From assembly GCA_016795425.1 (NCBI GenBank), contig JAEUHG010000248.1:1-41630 (forward strand): a stretch of 41,630 nucleotides of DNA. Direction: 5' to 3'. Made by a program: the position numbers and the translations under genes. Shown in pieces: positions 26,189 through 34,564 of the stretch. The notes below the pieces were generated by a model that saw nothing but the letters and a program-made list of their open reading frames with translations, was not told the DNA's origin and searched no databases. This DNA is from Verrucomicrobiales bacterium (GTDB lineage Bacteria; Verrucomicrobiota; Verrucomicrobiia; Limisphaerales; CAIMTB01). Position 1 is the first letter of the stretch; each line of letters begins with the position of its first letter.

Positions 26189-26532
26189 GGTGATAGCCCG
26201 CCTCGGGTGGAGGGGAAAGATGCGGTGTCCGGCGTTCTTCATCCTGCCGGCCACAAGCCGCGAAACCTTCAACCGGCGTTCCTTCTTAGATGGGGTGTAG
26301 CAACCAACTAACCCGCATGCAGACCCTCCTCGAAACCCCACTCCTCAACGGTTTTTTGACTCCCGACGCTTCGATCGCCTCTCCGGCCGCCCATGGTCTT
26401 TCCCGTTGGGGCTCGGCCCACACTCGAACCGATCGATTCCCCCCATTCGCGAGAGGACAGACGTCGGAGGATGTCGACTTGGTCCCTGCCGTTGGCCAGT
26501 CCGGGACGGTTCAAAACTGTCCGGAATTCGAT

Positions 26533-27480
26533 GTGGAGGGGACGGACCGTACCCGGCGGCGGCGGACCTGTTCGACGGCTCCGGCTCTCCACTGGCTGCG
26601 CGCGGCCGTCACCGTGGCGAGGTATTCTGTGCGCTTCCTGCCAGCGGTGTTGCGACGTCATTCCTTTGTGGCCCCGACGCCTTTACCGAGTTATCGGATG
26701 ACCACTTTGCTCCCGGCCTGTCGTATCGGAGAATGGAAGGACTTCTTCCACCTCCGTGACCAATCGATCCCGCCCTTTACCTATTTCACGACTGAAAACA
26801 GCCGGCTGCTCTTTCAATTGCTGAGCGAATTCGGTCCCAACTTCCGGCACCTGCTGCTCGTGCAGCATGAGTTGGTGGCTGGGACCGGTGCGGGAGGTTT
26901 GGTCCCCAATGCGGAATACGCGATCGAGGTGATGGTCGAAGATCTGCGGGTTTGGCCCCGCCAACGCGTGACCTTCACGTGCCGCTGCGTGGCCCGTCGC
27001 ACGGGACATTCCACGCCCGTGTTCGAGACCATCGACCGCTTCCTGGTTAAGAATGTGCCGGTGCGCGACTGCCAGGCGCTTGCCGGTCGGGACTGTGGTT
27101 CTGGTTCTGCCAGCGGAGAGCAGCCGACGCCGCGCCTGGATCCGGCCTCGCCCACCGTCAGGGGGCACCGACTGCGAGTTCCGCTGGAAGCGGGGATCGA
27201 CTTTGGCGTCCTGTCGGGTGATCTGAACCTGGCGCATGCCCATGCAGGGCTGGCGCGTTGGTTCGGTCACCGCCGGCCGTTTGCCCAGGGCCTCTACACA
27301 TCGAATCGGGTGATGGCGGCGCTCGCCCGGTTGACGGGCCGGTTGCCGACGCGGTTCTCCGTTCATTTCTGTCGACCTCTTTTCCTCGGTCAGGATGCCA
27401 CGTTACGCCACACGGATGAGGCCTTCGAGGTCGTGGATGCCACGGGAAGGCTGGTGGCCTCGGGCAACTACGACTGCTGA
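26533..27480 (+). CDS. Double-hotdog MaoC-like dehydratase-family protein
   Basis: This is a protein of about 315 residues if GTG 26533 is the start. The frame is open back to 26290 and several starts are possible. The N-terminal half (RIGEWKDFFHLRDQSIPPFTYFTTENSRLL) looks like a degenerate hotdog domain. The C-terminal half has the MaoC-like signature DFGVLSGDLNLAHAHAGLARWFG followed by PFAQGLYTSNRVMAAL, with D and H where the hydratase catalytic pair is expected. Such proteins hydrate or dehydrate acyl-CoA/ACP substrates. A desaturase gene begins 36 bp downstream, suggesting a shared role in lipid modification; this is an inference from adjacency. Confidence 0.65.
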   Translation: MEGTDRTRRRRTCSTAPALHWLRAAVTVARYSVRFLPAVLRRHSFVAPTPLPSYRMTTLLPACRIGEWKDFFHLRDQSIPPFTYFTTENSRLLFQLLSEFGPNFRHLLLVQHELVAGTGAGGLVPNAEYAIEVMVEDLRVWPRQRVTFTCRCVARRTGHSTPVFETIDRFLVKNVPVRDCQALAGRDCGSGSASGEQPTPRLDPASPTVRGHRLRVPLEAGIDFGVLSGDLNLAHAHAGLARWFGHRRPFAQGLYTSNRVMAALARLTGRLPTRFSVHFCRPLFLGQDATLRHTDEAFEVVDATGRLVASGNYDC

Positions 27481-27516
27481 GTTTGTATCCTGGAGACTCC
27501 AATACCGGATCCCACC

Positions 27517-28632
27517 ATGAAGTCGCCGCATCCCAATCCTTACCGCCCGACTCCATCCGCCCGTGTCCGCTGGGTGAGTGCCCTGGCCGGGTGGATTCTC
27601 GTCCTGACCCTGCCACCCCTCCTCGCGCATCGTGCGGGGTGGTGGCTACTCGTGCTGTCGCCGGTCATCGGCGCTTACTTCGTTTCCTGGCTCGGCATGC
27701 TCCGCCACGAGCTCTGGCACGGATACGTCGATGGCTTGAACAACCGGCTGTTCTATCGAGTGACCTGCTTTGCCCTGTGTGTGGACCCGGAAACGTACCG
27801 GCTCTCCCATGCCTCCCATCATTTGCATGCGAATACCGACCGCGATATGCAGATGTACCCGGAAGGATTCCTGCGGCATCCGGGTCGGGCGCGACTTCAG
27901 TTCGTCATGGAACTGGTCCTGGGCAACATCGCGTGGGAGGTCGCCACCACGGCCAGACTGCGCCGGCGGGGTTTGCTCACGGGTGCGACGATTGCCGCCA
28001 ACCTTCCTGGGCGGCTGGTCCTGCCAGGCTTTCTCGCCTTGTTTTTCGCAGGGTTGGCTCCCGAGGCCGCCGGCCTCGCCGCCGCCAATTTCATCCTCAT
28101 GTGTGGGTCCGGTTCGATCATGACCCGGCACAATCAGTGGCTGCAGCACCTTGGGATTTTTGCGACCGGCGACGATGACGCGCGGAATTGCCTGACGCGC
28201 AATCTGCGCAATCAGACGATACTCGAGCGCGTCGTCAATTTTCTGAATCACGACGACTCGGTGGCCCACACGTACCATCACACCGAGCCGGGAACGTATA
28301 CGCGGCTCGAGCCGGGGCTGCAGCCGGCGTCGAACCACGTGCAGATTACGCTTCCTGAATATTGGGAGGTGCTCTGGGCGTTCTATCGGGAGCTCTTCGG
28401 AAAGTCTCCGAACTTCCGTGTGCTCCACCTCGATGGGTCGAAGAGCAGGCCGGAGGAATACGCTGGTTCGGGTAAGGCCGATCGTCCCATCCCCGCGGTG
28501 CGGTCCGGAATTCGGGTCCATACGATCACGAACACCGGGCACAGAGCGATGCCGACTCTGATTCCGCTTCCGATGGCGACCCCGGCCATCGATTTCCGTC
28601 CCGTCGCCCGTCCTCCGAAGTCGAGCGGCTGA
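27517..28632 (+). CDS. Membrane fatty acid desaturase family protein
   Basis: This 371-residue integral membrane di-iron protein has three histidine boxes: HELWH (64-68), HASHH (98-102) and HTYHH (251-255). Hydrophobic segments lie at about 20-60, 150-180 and 160-215. This matches the acyl-lipid or carotenoid-type FA_desaturase fold, which introduces a double bond or hydroxyl using O2. The last ~50 residues, rich in Pro and Arg, are unconserved. It follows the MaoC-like gene by 36 bp, so the two probably form an operon. The substrate is unknown. Confidence 0.85.
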   Translation: MKSPHPNPYRPTPSARVRWVSALAGWILVLTLPPLLAHRAGWWLLVLSPVIGAYFVSWLGMLRHELWHGYVDGLNNRLFYRVTCFALCVDPETYRLSHASHHLHANTDRDMQMYPEGFLRHPGRARLQFVMELVLGNIAWEVATTARLRRRGLLTGATIAANLPGRLVLPGFLALFFAGLAPEAAGLAAANFILMCGSGSIMTRHNQWLQHLGIFATGDDDARNCLTRNLRNQTILERVVNFLNHDDSVAHTYHHTEPGTYTRLEPGLQPASNHVQITLPEYWEVLWAFYRELFGKSPNFRVLHLDGSKSRPEEYAGSGKADRPIPAVRSGIRVHTITNTGHRAMPTLIPLPMATPAIDFRPVARPPKSSG

Positions 28633-28723
28633 ATGTTGAAGACCCGGCCGCGGCGCTTGGGAGGCTGCGTGGGTGAGGAAGGATGGCGAGGGCTCCGACC
28701 TTTTGGTTGAATGACCTCAGCCT

Positions 28724-30139
28724 ATGCGCCGCCTTTGCTGCTTGCTGCTTTGCTTGATGGTTTCGATCGTCACCCAGGCCGACCGTGCGCGCGTCTTGGT
28801 TCTGACTGATATATCCAACGAACCGGACGACGAGGAATCCATGGTGCGCTTTCTCGTCTATGCCAACGAATACGATGTCGAAGGATTGGTGGCAACCACC
28901 TCAACCTGGTTGCGGACCAAGACCCGGGAAGATCTGATCCGACGGCAAATCGATGCTTACGGTCAGGTGCATCCCAACCTGTCCAGGCACGCGCCAGGGT
29001 TTCCCGCGCGGGAGGATCTGCTCGCGGTAACCTTCGCCGGACAACCCCATTACGGCATGGCTTCGGTTGGCGAGGGCCAATCGACACCTGGTTCTCGCCA
29101 CCTTCTCCGCGCAGCCGACAAACCCGACCCGCGCCCGCTCTGGGTCAGCGTCTGGGGCGGAGCCAATACGCTGGCTCAGGCGCTGCTGGACGCGCGACGC
29201 GAACGCTCCGCCAGCGACCTCGCCGCGTTGATCGCGAAACTTCGGGTTTACACCATCTCCGACCAAGACGACGCCGGCCCCTGGCTTCGACGGGAATTCA
29301 CCAACCTTTTTTATATCGTCAGTCCAAGCACCACCGACTCGAAGGAGTATTGGAGAGCCACGTGGACCGGAATCAGCGGAGATCGTCATTACAGGAATGG
29401 GCCGGGCCACAAGTTTGCTCTGGTGGACAACCCCTGGTTGGAGGCGAACATCATCCGCCATCACGGCCCGCTCGGCGCCCTGTACCCGCGGCTGGAGTAC
29501 ATCATGGAGGGCGATACGCCTTCGTTCCTTGGGCTTGTCGACCATGGCCTTGGCTGGGCCGAGAGCCCGGCCTACGGGGGATGGGGCGGGCGTTACGCGC
29601 TCTATCAAGCCTATGGCGAAACGCGTCCCATCTGGACCAACAACCGGGACAGCCGCGATACGGCTACGGCCGACAACGGTCAGACGGAATGCAGCGACAT
29701 GGCCACGGTCTGGCGGTGGCGCGAGCACTTTCAGCACGACTTCGCCGCGCGCATGGATTGGTGTGTCTCCGGCGATTTCAATAAGGCCAATCACAATCCC
29801 GTCGTCGTTCTGAACCGCGACCGGTCGAAGCGGATCGTCGAAATCTCCGCCAAGTCCGGGGAGACCGTGCGACTGACCGCTGAAGGCACGAGCGATCCCG
29901 ACGGCGATTCGGTGGAGGTTCGCTGGTGGATCTATCCGGAAGCGAGCACGCTCCGCGACACGAAGGGGCGGGCGTTCCCGGAGGATGTGAAGTTGAGCGG
30001 TGGAACGGGACTGGAGACTTCGTTGGTTGCACCCATGGTCAAGAAGGCGGAGACGCTTCACGTCATTTGTGAGGTGAAAGACACTGGCGCACCCGCGCTC
30101 TGGTCCTATCGGCGCGCCATTCTCAGGATCGAACCATGA
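28724..30139 (+). CDS. Secreted DUF1593 (nucleoside hydrolase-like) protein
   Basis: This 471-residue protein has a signal peptide (MRRLCCLLLCLMVSIVTQA). The family signature RVLVLTDISNEPDDEESMVR is at about 23-42, followed by LWVSVWGGANTLAQAL, YTISDQDDAGPWLRREFTNLFYIVSP and the glycine/tryptophan-rich SPAYGGWGGRYALY. The C-terminal beta domain (~385-471; ETVRLTAEGTSDPDGDSVEVRWWIYPEA) matches the Sde0182-like domain usually fused to DUF1593, reported as cellulose-binding. The N-terminal domain shares the fold of inosine-uridine nucleoside hydrolases, including the Asp-rich start, but the substrate is unproven. It opens the secreted-hydrolase cluster. Confidence 0.88.
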   Translation: MRRLCCLLLCLMVSIVTQADRARVLVLTDISNEPDDEESMVRFLVYANEYDVEGLVATTSTWLRTKTREDLIRRQIDAYGQVHPNLSRHAPGFPAREDLLAVTFAGQPHYGMASVGEGQSTPGSRHLLRAADKPDPRPLWVSVWGGANTLAQALLDARRERSASDLAALIAKLRVYTISDQDDAGPWLRREFTNLFYIVSPSTTDSKEYWRATWTGISGDRHYRNGPGHKFALVDNPWLEANIIRHHGPLGALYPRLEYIMEGDTPSFLGLVDHGLGWAESPAYGGWGGRYALYQAYGETRPIWTNNRDSRDTATADNGQTECSDMATVWRWREHFQHDFAARMDWCVSGDFNKANHNPVVVLNRDRSKRIVEISAKSGETVRLTAEGTSDPDGDSVEVRWWIYPEASTLRDTKGRAFPEDVKLSGGTGLETSLVAPMVKKAETLHVICEVKDTGAPALWSYRRAILRIEP

Positions 30140-30202
30140 ATGGCACAGCCAGGAGGCTCTCGCAGGGGCCGTGATTTCTCGCGAACGAAGACCCTTTATG
30201 AA

Positions 30203-30427
30203 ATGAAGACCCTGTCCGGACTCCGGTTAAACCTGGTCCTGGCGGGCGTTCACCAACCGGGACTGGCCCAGTTAGAGTTTCCGGCGCCGGTGGGTGGCGC
30301 GTTGAGGGAGTCTTGGTCCGGAGATCGAGACGCGTTGAAGCGTCGACTCCCGCCCGGTGTCACGGTTCGAGGTAGTCGGCCGCCCCCGGCAGCGCGGCGA
30401 ACGTCGAGAAGCCGTCCGAGACATTGA
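30203..30427 (+). pseudogene. Possible remnant of a secreted-protein gene (signal peptide only)
   Basis: A short frame begins MKTLSGLRLNLVLAGVHQPGLAQLEF, which looks like a signal peptide. It shares the LVLAGVH...LAQ stretch with the start of the metallopeptidase/DUF4038 protein at 34565. After about 35 codons it runs into the antisense 3' end of the rhodanese gene and has no recognisable domain. It is either a truncated paralogue or a spurious frame. Confidence 0.3.
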
Positions 30428-31061
30428 GAATATCCAGGAACCCCAGCTTCTGCATGGCTGTCGATGCCCGGCGACTCCGGCCTCCTGAGGCGCAATAGAC
30501 CAGGTACGTCCGTTTCCGGTCCAGTTTGCCCAGCATCTGCTCGAAGGACTTGGAATAGAAATCCACGTTGAGGGCCGCCTTCAAATGTTGGATGCCGAAC
30601 TCCGTGGGTGTTCGCACGTCCAACACCACGAAGGCCGGTTCTCGCAGACGGGCTTCCACCACCGGCAACGCCGCCGCGGCGGTCACGTCGGTGATTTGCG
30701 GCGTTGGGGGCGGGTAGGTCACCACGCGGTACAGCATCGGGACCGGTCGAGTGGTCCACTGATTGGTCGATGGGATGTCCACCAGGGTTTCCCATGAACC
30801 CGACCACGGACCGTCGCTCGAGGGAGCCCATTCCACCCGGCAGACCCAGCCTGGCTGCGCGTTGGTCCAGGTGAGGACACCCTGGCGGGACAACGATTCG
30901 ATCCGCAGCTCCTGTCCCATGGCTTGCGCAATTTGCAGGACAAGCAGCAGCGGGACGAGCACTGCGGGTCCCCACCAGTCGCGGCACCCTCCGTCCGCGC
31001 ACGACCAGGTCGACCTGGAGACTTCGGTGGCTCGCCCGTCTTCGGTGAACGTCTGCTTCAT
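30360..31061 (-). CDS. Secreted or membrane-anchored rhodanese-domain protein
   Basis: This 233-residue protein has a hydrophobic segment at about 33-49 (AVLVPLLLVLQIAQAMG), a signal or anchor after an unusually polar 30-residue start. Residues ~52-118 form a beta module of the ExSxDLxxW type (LRIESLSRQGVLTWTN...WETLVDIPSTNQW...MLYRVV). A rhodanese domain follows at ~125-230 with VVLDVRTPTEF and the active-site loop YCASGGRSR, giving Cys and Arg as in sulfurtransferases. It is the only minus-strand gene in the hydrolase cluster and is divergent from the 951-residue protein. The role could be sulfur transfer or redox chemistry in the periplasm. Confidence 0.85.
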   Translation of the reverse strand: MKQTFTEDGRATEVSRSTWSCADGGCRDWWGPAVLVPLLLVLQIAQAMGQELRIESLSRQGVLTWTNAQPGWVCRVEWAPSSDGPWSGSWETLVDIPSTNQWTTRPVPMLYRVVTYPPPTPQITDVTAAAALPVVEARLREPAFVVLDVRTPTEFGIQHLKAALNVDFYSKSFEQMLGKLDRKRTYLVYCASGGRSRRASTAMQKLGFLDILNVSDGFSTFAALPGAADYLEP

Positions 31062-31174
31062 GACCGACCCTAAGTTTCACCTTCGCTGCCAAGCCACTGA
31101 TTTGCCGGGAATGAAAGCGATCTGGAAGATTGCGGAGTTGACCCCGGCGACTGCGAGCGGAGCATCGCAGCGTC

Positions 31175-34030
31175 GTGCCCAACTTCAATATTCACCCGGT
31201 TCGCGTGGGATCCGATCGTTCGATCATACGGTTCCTCGGTGCTGCGCTGCTGGCGCTCGTTTTCGGAGTGGCAATGGGCGCAGACGCGGGTGAGTTGGTG
31301 CTGCGTCCCGTCACGGGCGGAGCATTGACCAATCTGGCGCGAAATCCCGGCTTTGAGGTGACCAACAGATCGGGAACCACTTTCACCGGATGGTCCGGTG
31401 CGCCCCAGGGTTATCGCGTCGCCGCGGGGGAAGGGAGATCGGGGTCCATCGCCATGGCCTGTGAGGCTACGGCAGCCGCGGGTTGGCGCGGAGCCAGCCA
31501 GACCTTGACCCTCAATCGATCGTCGATCGTGCCGTTGACGATTCGTGGCTGGAGCCGGGCAGAGAACGTGACGGGTGGCGCCGACAACGACTACGCGCTG
31601 TACGTCGACGTGGTTTATGCCGACGGCACGCCATTGTGGGGGCAGACGGCGAATTTCTCGACGGGCACTCATGACTGGGAACGGCAGGAGTTCACCGTGG
31701 TGCCGGCCAAACCGATCCGCACCTTGTCTCTCTACTGCCTTTTCCGCGGCAATCACTCGGGCAAGGTGTGGTTCGATGACATTGAAGTCGAGGAACAGCG
31801 AACCACTGGAACCGCGCTTCTGTTCCAGGGGGTCGTGATGGAGACGGTCCCGACGACCCATCCGCCGCCTCCGCTGACCTCGACGGTTACGACGGACGAT
31901 GGGTTGCGCCTGGAATGGGCCGGACAACGGATCGTCTCGCTCCGCGTGGATGGCCAAGAGGTGACATCGCCCGGCGCTGGTGGTTTCCTGGCGCGAGACG
32001 TGGCAGCGGGATCGGGCGTTTATCGCTTCGAGAACGGGGTGTGCGCGGAACTCGGGTTGCGACTGGAGGCCTCGGTCGTGGCGCGACCGGATCATGTCGT
32101 GTTGGAAGGACGGGTCATCGACACCACCGGACTGGATCGGGCGATTCAGCTGTACGCCGCGGTGCCGGTGGATGCAACGGGGTGGCAGTGGTGGCAGGAT
32201 ATTCGTGGTGCGACGAAAATTGAGGGGCGTGACGAGTTCGCCAACGTCACGTCGGTTCGGGCGGGTGGCACCGGCACGATGTCGGTGTATCCCTTGGCCG
32301 CGGTCACCCAGGAGGCGAAGGGACTCGGGCTGGGGTTGGATATGGGTCGACCCAGCCTGTACCGATTGGCGTATCATGCCGGCACCCGGCAATTGTTCGC
32401 GGTATGCGACTTCGGATTGGTTCGCGAGACGGAGCGGTTTCCCGGGGGGGCGGACTTTCGGTTCGTGCTGTTTCGCTTCGATGGACGGTGGGGATTTCGC
32501 GCGGCGTGGGCCAAGTACCAGCAGCTATTCCCCGATCATTTTGTGGTTCGCTCGCGGTCGCAGGGCATCTGGATGCCGTTTACGGATATCTCGACGGTCG
32601 CCGGTTGGCAGGACTTTGGATTTCGCTACCAGGAGGGTGCGCCCAACATTCCTTTCGATGATCGGAACGGCATCCTGAGTTTTCGTTATACCGAACCGAT
32701 GACGTGGTGGATGCCGATGTCGCCGGAGCGACCACGGACCATCGATGAAGCGTTGAAAGCGCGTGACGAGTACGCCCAGGGCGCGGACGGAACTCATCAA
32801 CGCATGGCGGTGATTTCGCGAACGGCATCGATGGACGACGCCCGGAATCAGCCGGCCATGATCTTTCGCAACGAACCGTGGGCCAACGGCGCGGTGTGGA
32901 GTCTGAATCCAAATCCCAACCTGCCCGCCAATCCCAACGCCGCCACGGTTTACTGGAACGAACCGTATCGGACGAAGACCTACAGCAACGCGCCACCGGC
33001 GGGTCTCGACGGCGAGTACCTGGATTCGTTGGAAGGCTACGTGACGGCAGAACTGAATTTCCGACGGGACCATTTTCGTTGGAGCACGGTCCCATTGACG
33101 TTCTCCAGCGATACGAAGCAGCCGGCGTTGTTCAAGGGGCTGGCGGTATACGAATTCACCCGATGGATCGGAGAGGAGGTGCATCGGTTGGGCCGCCTGA
33201 TGTTCGCCAACGGCGTGCCGTATCGGTTCGGCTATTTGTGTCCCTGGCTGGACGTGATGGGGACGGAAACGGACTGGCTGTCGGGCGGCGCGTACCAGCC
33301 GTCGACCCATGCCCAGATGGCCTATTGGCGGACGCTGTCGGGTGCCAAGCCGTACTTGCTGCTGATGAACACCGACTACAACGCGTTTTCGCCGCATGTG
33401 GAGCGGTACTTCCGGCGGTGCCTCCTCTACGGATTCTACCCATCGATGTTCAGCCACAACGCCTCGGAGAACCCCTATTGGCGCAATCCCGCGTGGTACA
33501 ATCGCGACCGGCCCTTGTTCCTGAAGTATCTGCCCCTGATCCGGACTGTCGCCGAAGCGGGTTGGCAGCCGGTCACGGGTGCGACCTGCGACAATCCGGC
33601 CATCGCGGTCGAACGATTCGGTTCGGATGCGGGGGGCACCCGCTATTACACGCTGTATTCCGATTCGGCGCGTGTGGAGTCGGGATGGCTGGTTGAGGAG
33701 GGCGGGGCGGGCGAAATCGCCACGGAGGTTCTCTCCGGTACGGCACTGCGTCGGGAGGCGGCGGGATGGCGGATCTCGCTCGAGGCGCACGGCGTGGGGG
33801 TGGTGAAGGTTCAACCCGGGCCGCGGTTTCGCTCGGCCGCGCGAATGGTCGACGACCGGATTCGTTTCACGATCGAGTCGCCCGTGCGGTGGGCACAGGT
33901 GTTGGAGTCGACCCCGGACCTGAAGGATTGGCAGCCCCGCCTGACGAACGAACCGTCGGAATCTCCGTATGTAGTCGACGTTCCGCGGTCCACGGGGACC
34001 GGGGTCGAAGCGTTTCGGCTGCGGTATTGA
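31175..34030 (+). CDS. Secreted CBM-bearing probable glycoside hydrolase-like protein
   Basis: This 951-residue protein starts at GTG 31175 (GTG 31205 also fits) with a signal helix (IIRFLGAALLALVFGVAMG). Residues ~52-208 resemble a CBM4/9-type carbohydrate-binding module (NLARNPGFEVTNRSGTTFTGW ... HSGKVWFDDIEVEEQ). The middle (~230-840) looks like a beta domain followed by a TIM-barrel-like region (GLDGEYLDSLEGYVTAELNF, LMFANGVPYRFGYLCPWLDV, PYLLLMNTDYNAFSP). I do not recognise its GH family. D607/D611-type acids near GEYLDSLEGY are catalytic candidates only by analogy. The C-terminus (~885-951, WAQVLESTPDLKDWQPRLTNE...AFRLRY) is the recurring ExSxDLxxW module. The 156-bp repeat follows 20 bp after the stop. 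Confidence 0.75.
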   Translation: MPNFNIHPVRVGSDRSIIRFLGAALLALVFGVAMGADAGELVLRPVTGGALTNLARNPGFEVTNRSGTTFTGWSGAPQGYRVAAGEGRSGSIAMACEATAAAGWRGASQTLTLNRSSIVPLTIRGWSRAENVTGGADNDYALYVDVVYADGTPLWGQTANFSTGTHDWERQEFTVVPAKPIRTLSLYCLFRGNHSGKVWFDDIEVEEQRTTGTALLFQGVVMETVPTTHPPPPLTSTVTTDDGLRLEWAGQRIVSLRVDGQEVTSPGAGGFLARDVAAGSGVYRFENGVCAELGLRLEASVVARPDHVVLEGRVIDTTGLDRAIQLYAAVPVDATGWQWWQDIRGATKIEGRDEFANVTSVRAGGTGTMSVYPLAAVTQEAKGLGLGLDMGRPSLYRLAYHAGTRQLFAVCDFGLVRETERFPGGADFRFVLFRFDGRWGFRAAWAKYQQLFPDHFVVRSRSQGIWMPFTDISTVAGWQDFGFRYQEGAPNIPFDDRNGILSFRYTEPMTWWMPMSPERPRTIDEALKARDEYAQGADGTHQRMAVISRTASMDDARNQPAMIFRNEPWANGAVWSLNPNPNLPANPNAATVYWNEPYRTKTYSNAPPAGLDGEYLDSLEGYVTAELNFRRDHFRWSTVPLTFSSDTKQPALFKGLAVYEFTRWIGEEVHRLGRLMFANGVPYRFGYLCPWLDVMGTETDWLSGGAYQPSTHAQMAYWRTLSGAKPYLLLMNTDYNAFSPHVERYFRRCLLYGFYPSMFSHNASENPYWRNPAWYNRDRPLFLKYLPLIRTVAEAGWQPVTGATCDNPAIAVERFGSDAGGTRYYTLYSDSARVESGWLVEEGGAGEIATEVLSGTALRREAAGWRISLEAHGVGVVKVQPGPRFRSAARMVDDRIRFTIESPVRWAQVLESTPDLKDWQPRLTNEPSESPYVVDVPRSTGTGVEAFRLRY

Positions 34031-34050
34031 GGGGTGATGGCGTGCGTTTT

Positions 34051-34206
34051 CTGAAGGGACGGTATGGGCGCCCATCAGGCGCCATGAAAACCGAATGCCG
34101 AAAACCCAGGCCGATGGCCTGGGCTAAGGTATGCCGGCCCATTGGGCCGGGAAGGAGATCACCTGAAAAGAAGATGATCCGCCCTCGCTGGGTTCGGTGG
34201 TTCATG
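34051..34206 (+). repeat. 156-bp dispersed structured repeat, copy 2
   Basis: This is the better-preserved copy. It has three hairpins in order: GGCGCC-CATCA-GGCGCC, CCCAGGCC-GAT-GGCCTGGG and CCGGCCC-ATT-GGGCCGG. It starts 20 bp after a + strand stop codon and shares orientation with copy 1 at 25897-26052. Confidence 0.85.
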
Positions 34207-34279
34207 GAAAGGAACCGCACTTGGTCCGGGGTACCAAGGGCCTCAGGGACCACTCCTCTCCCTGCTGAGCATCGAACCA

Positions 34280-34311
34280 GTCTGGCGTTATCGGCGTGCG
34301 CTTCTCAAGAT
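34280..34311 (+). pseudogene. Possible remnant of a DUF1593 gene 3' end
   Basis: The DNA matches the end of the DUF1593 gene (30098-30130 region) at 24 of 31 positions without gaps. The frame reads WRYRRALLKM against WSYRRAILRI. It lies upstream of a gene whose signal peptide also resembles a remnant found just after the intact DUF1593 gene. Confidence 0.25.
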
Positions 34312-34564
34312 GCCGCCCATGGGAATGGCTGCCCAGGCTCTCCACGCGATGCGCGTTTCCCGGCTCGGAAGCGTTTCCCGCTTACCTCTATCAGATCACG
34401 CGTCGTCTCCGCGGTTGGCATGCTCTGCCGTTTGGCCATGGGCGTCGGGCAGGCAATCAAGGCGAAGGCCGACATGAAGATCGAAGCAGGCCAGATCACC
34501 TCGCACTCCCAGGGATTGCACGGGTCCGTAGGGTCCGGGCACGAGAAACTCCAGAGCTAGCCCT

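Larger units (their letters stand above)
25813..26532. other. Gene-poor interval with two repeat families
   Basis: About 720 bp downstream of the two-component operon hold the nested hairpin 25819-25866, the 156-bp structured repeat (25897-26052) and the double-hairpin REP-like element (26104-26188). The frame of the next gene is open from 26290, but its first ~80 codons look non-conserved. Confidence 0.5.
34031..34564. other. Interval with structured repeat and possible DUF1593 remnant
   Basis: This 534-bp region holds copy 2 of the 156-bp repeat (34051-34206) and, at 34280-34311, a stretch that translates as VWRYRRALLKM. That stretch resembles the DUF1593 C-terminal LWSYRRAILRI. No intact gene is recognisable. 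Confidence 0.5.

Noticed and set aside
23008..26532. Sigma-54 promoter target for the NtrC-type regulator
   Set aside because: I looked for TGGCAC-N5-TTGC-like sites near the operon and in larger intergenic regions and saw none with correct spacing. A matrix search would be needed to be certain.
30140..30202. Start of a gene directly after the DUF1593 stop
   Set aside because: The in-frame codons before 30203 have no signal or domain, and the downstream part is at best a remnant.
31070..32392. 440-codon open frame on the minus strand
   Set aside because: It is antisense to the signal peptide and CBM of the 951-residue protein, and no recognisable protein features are present.
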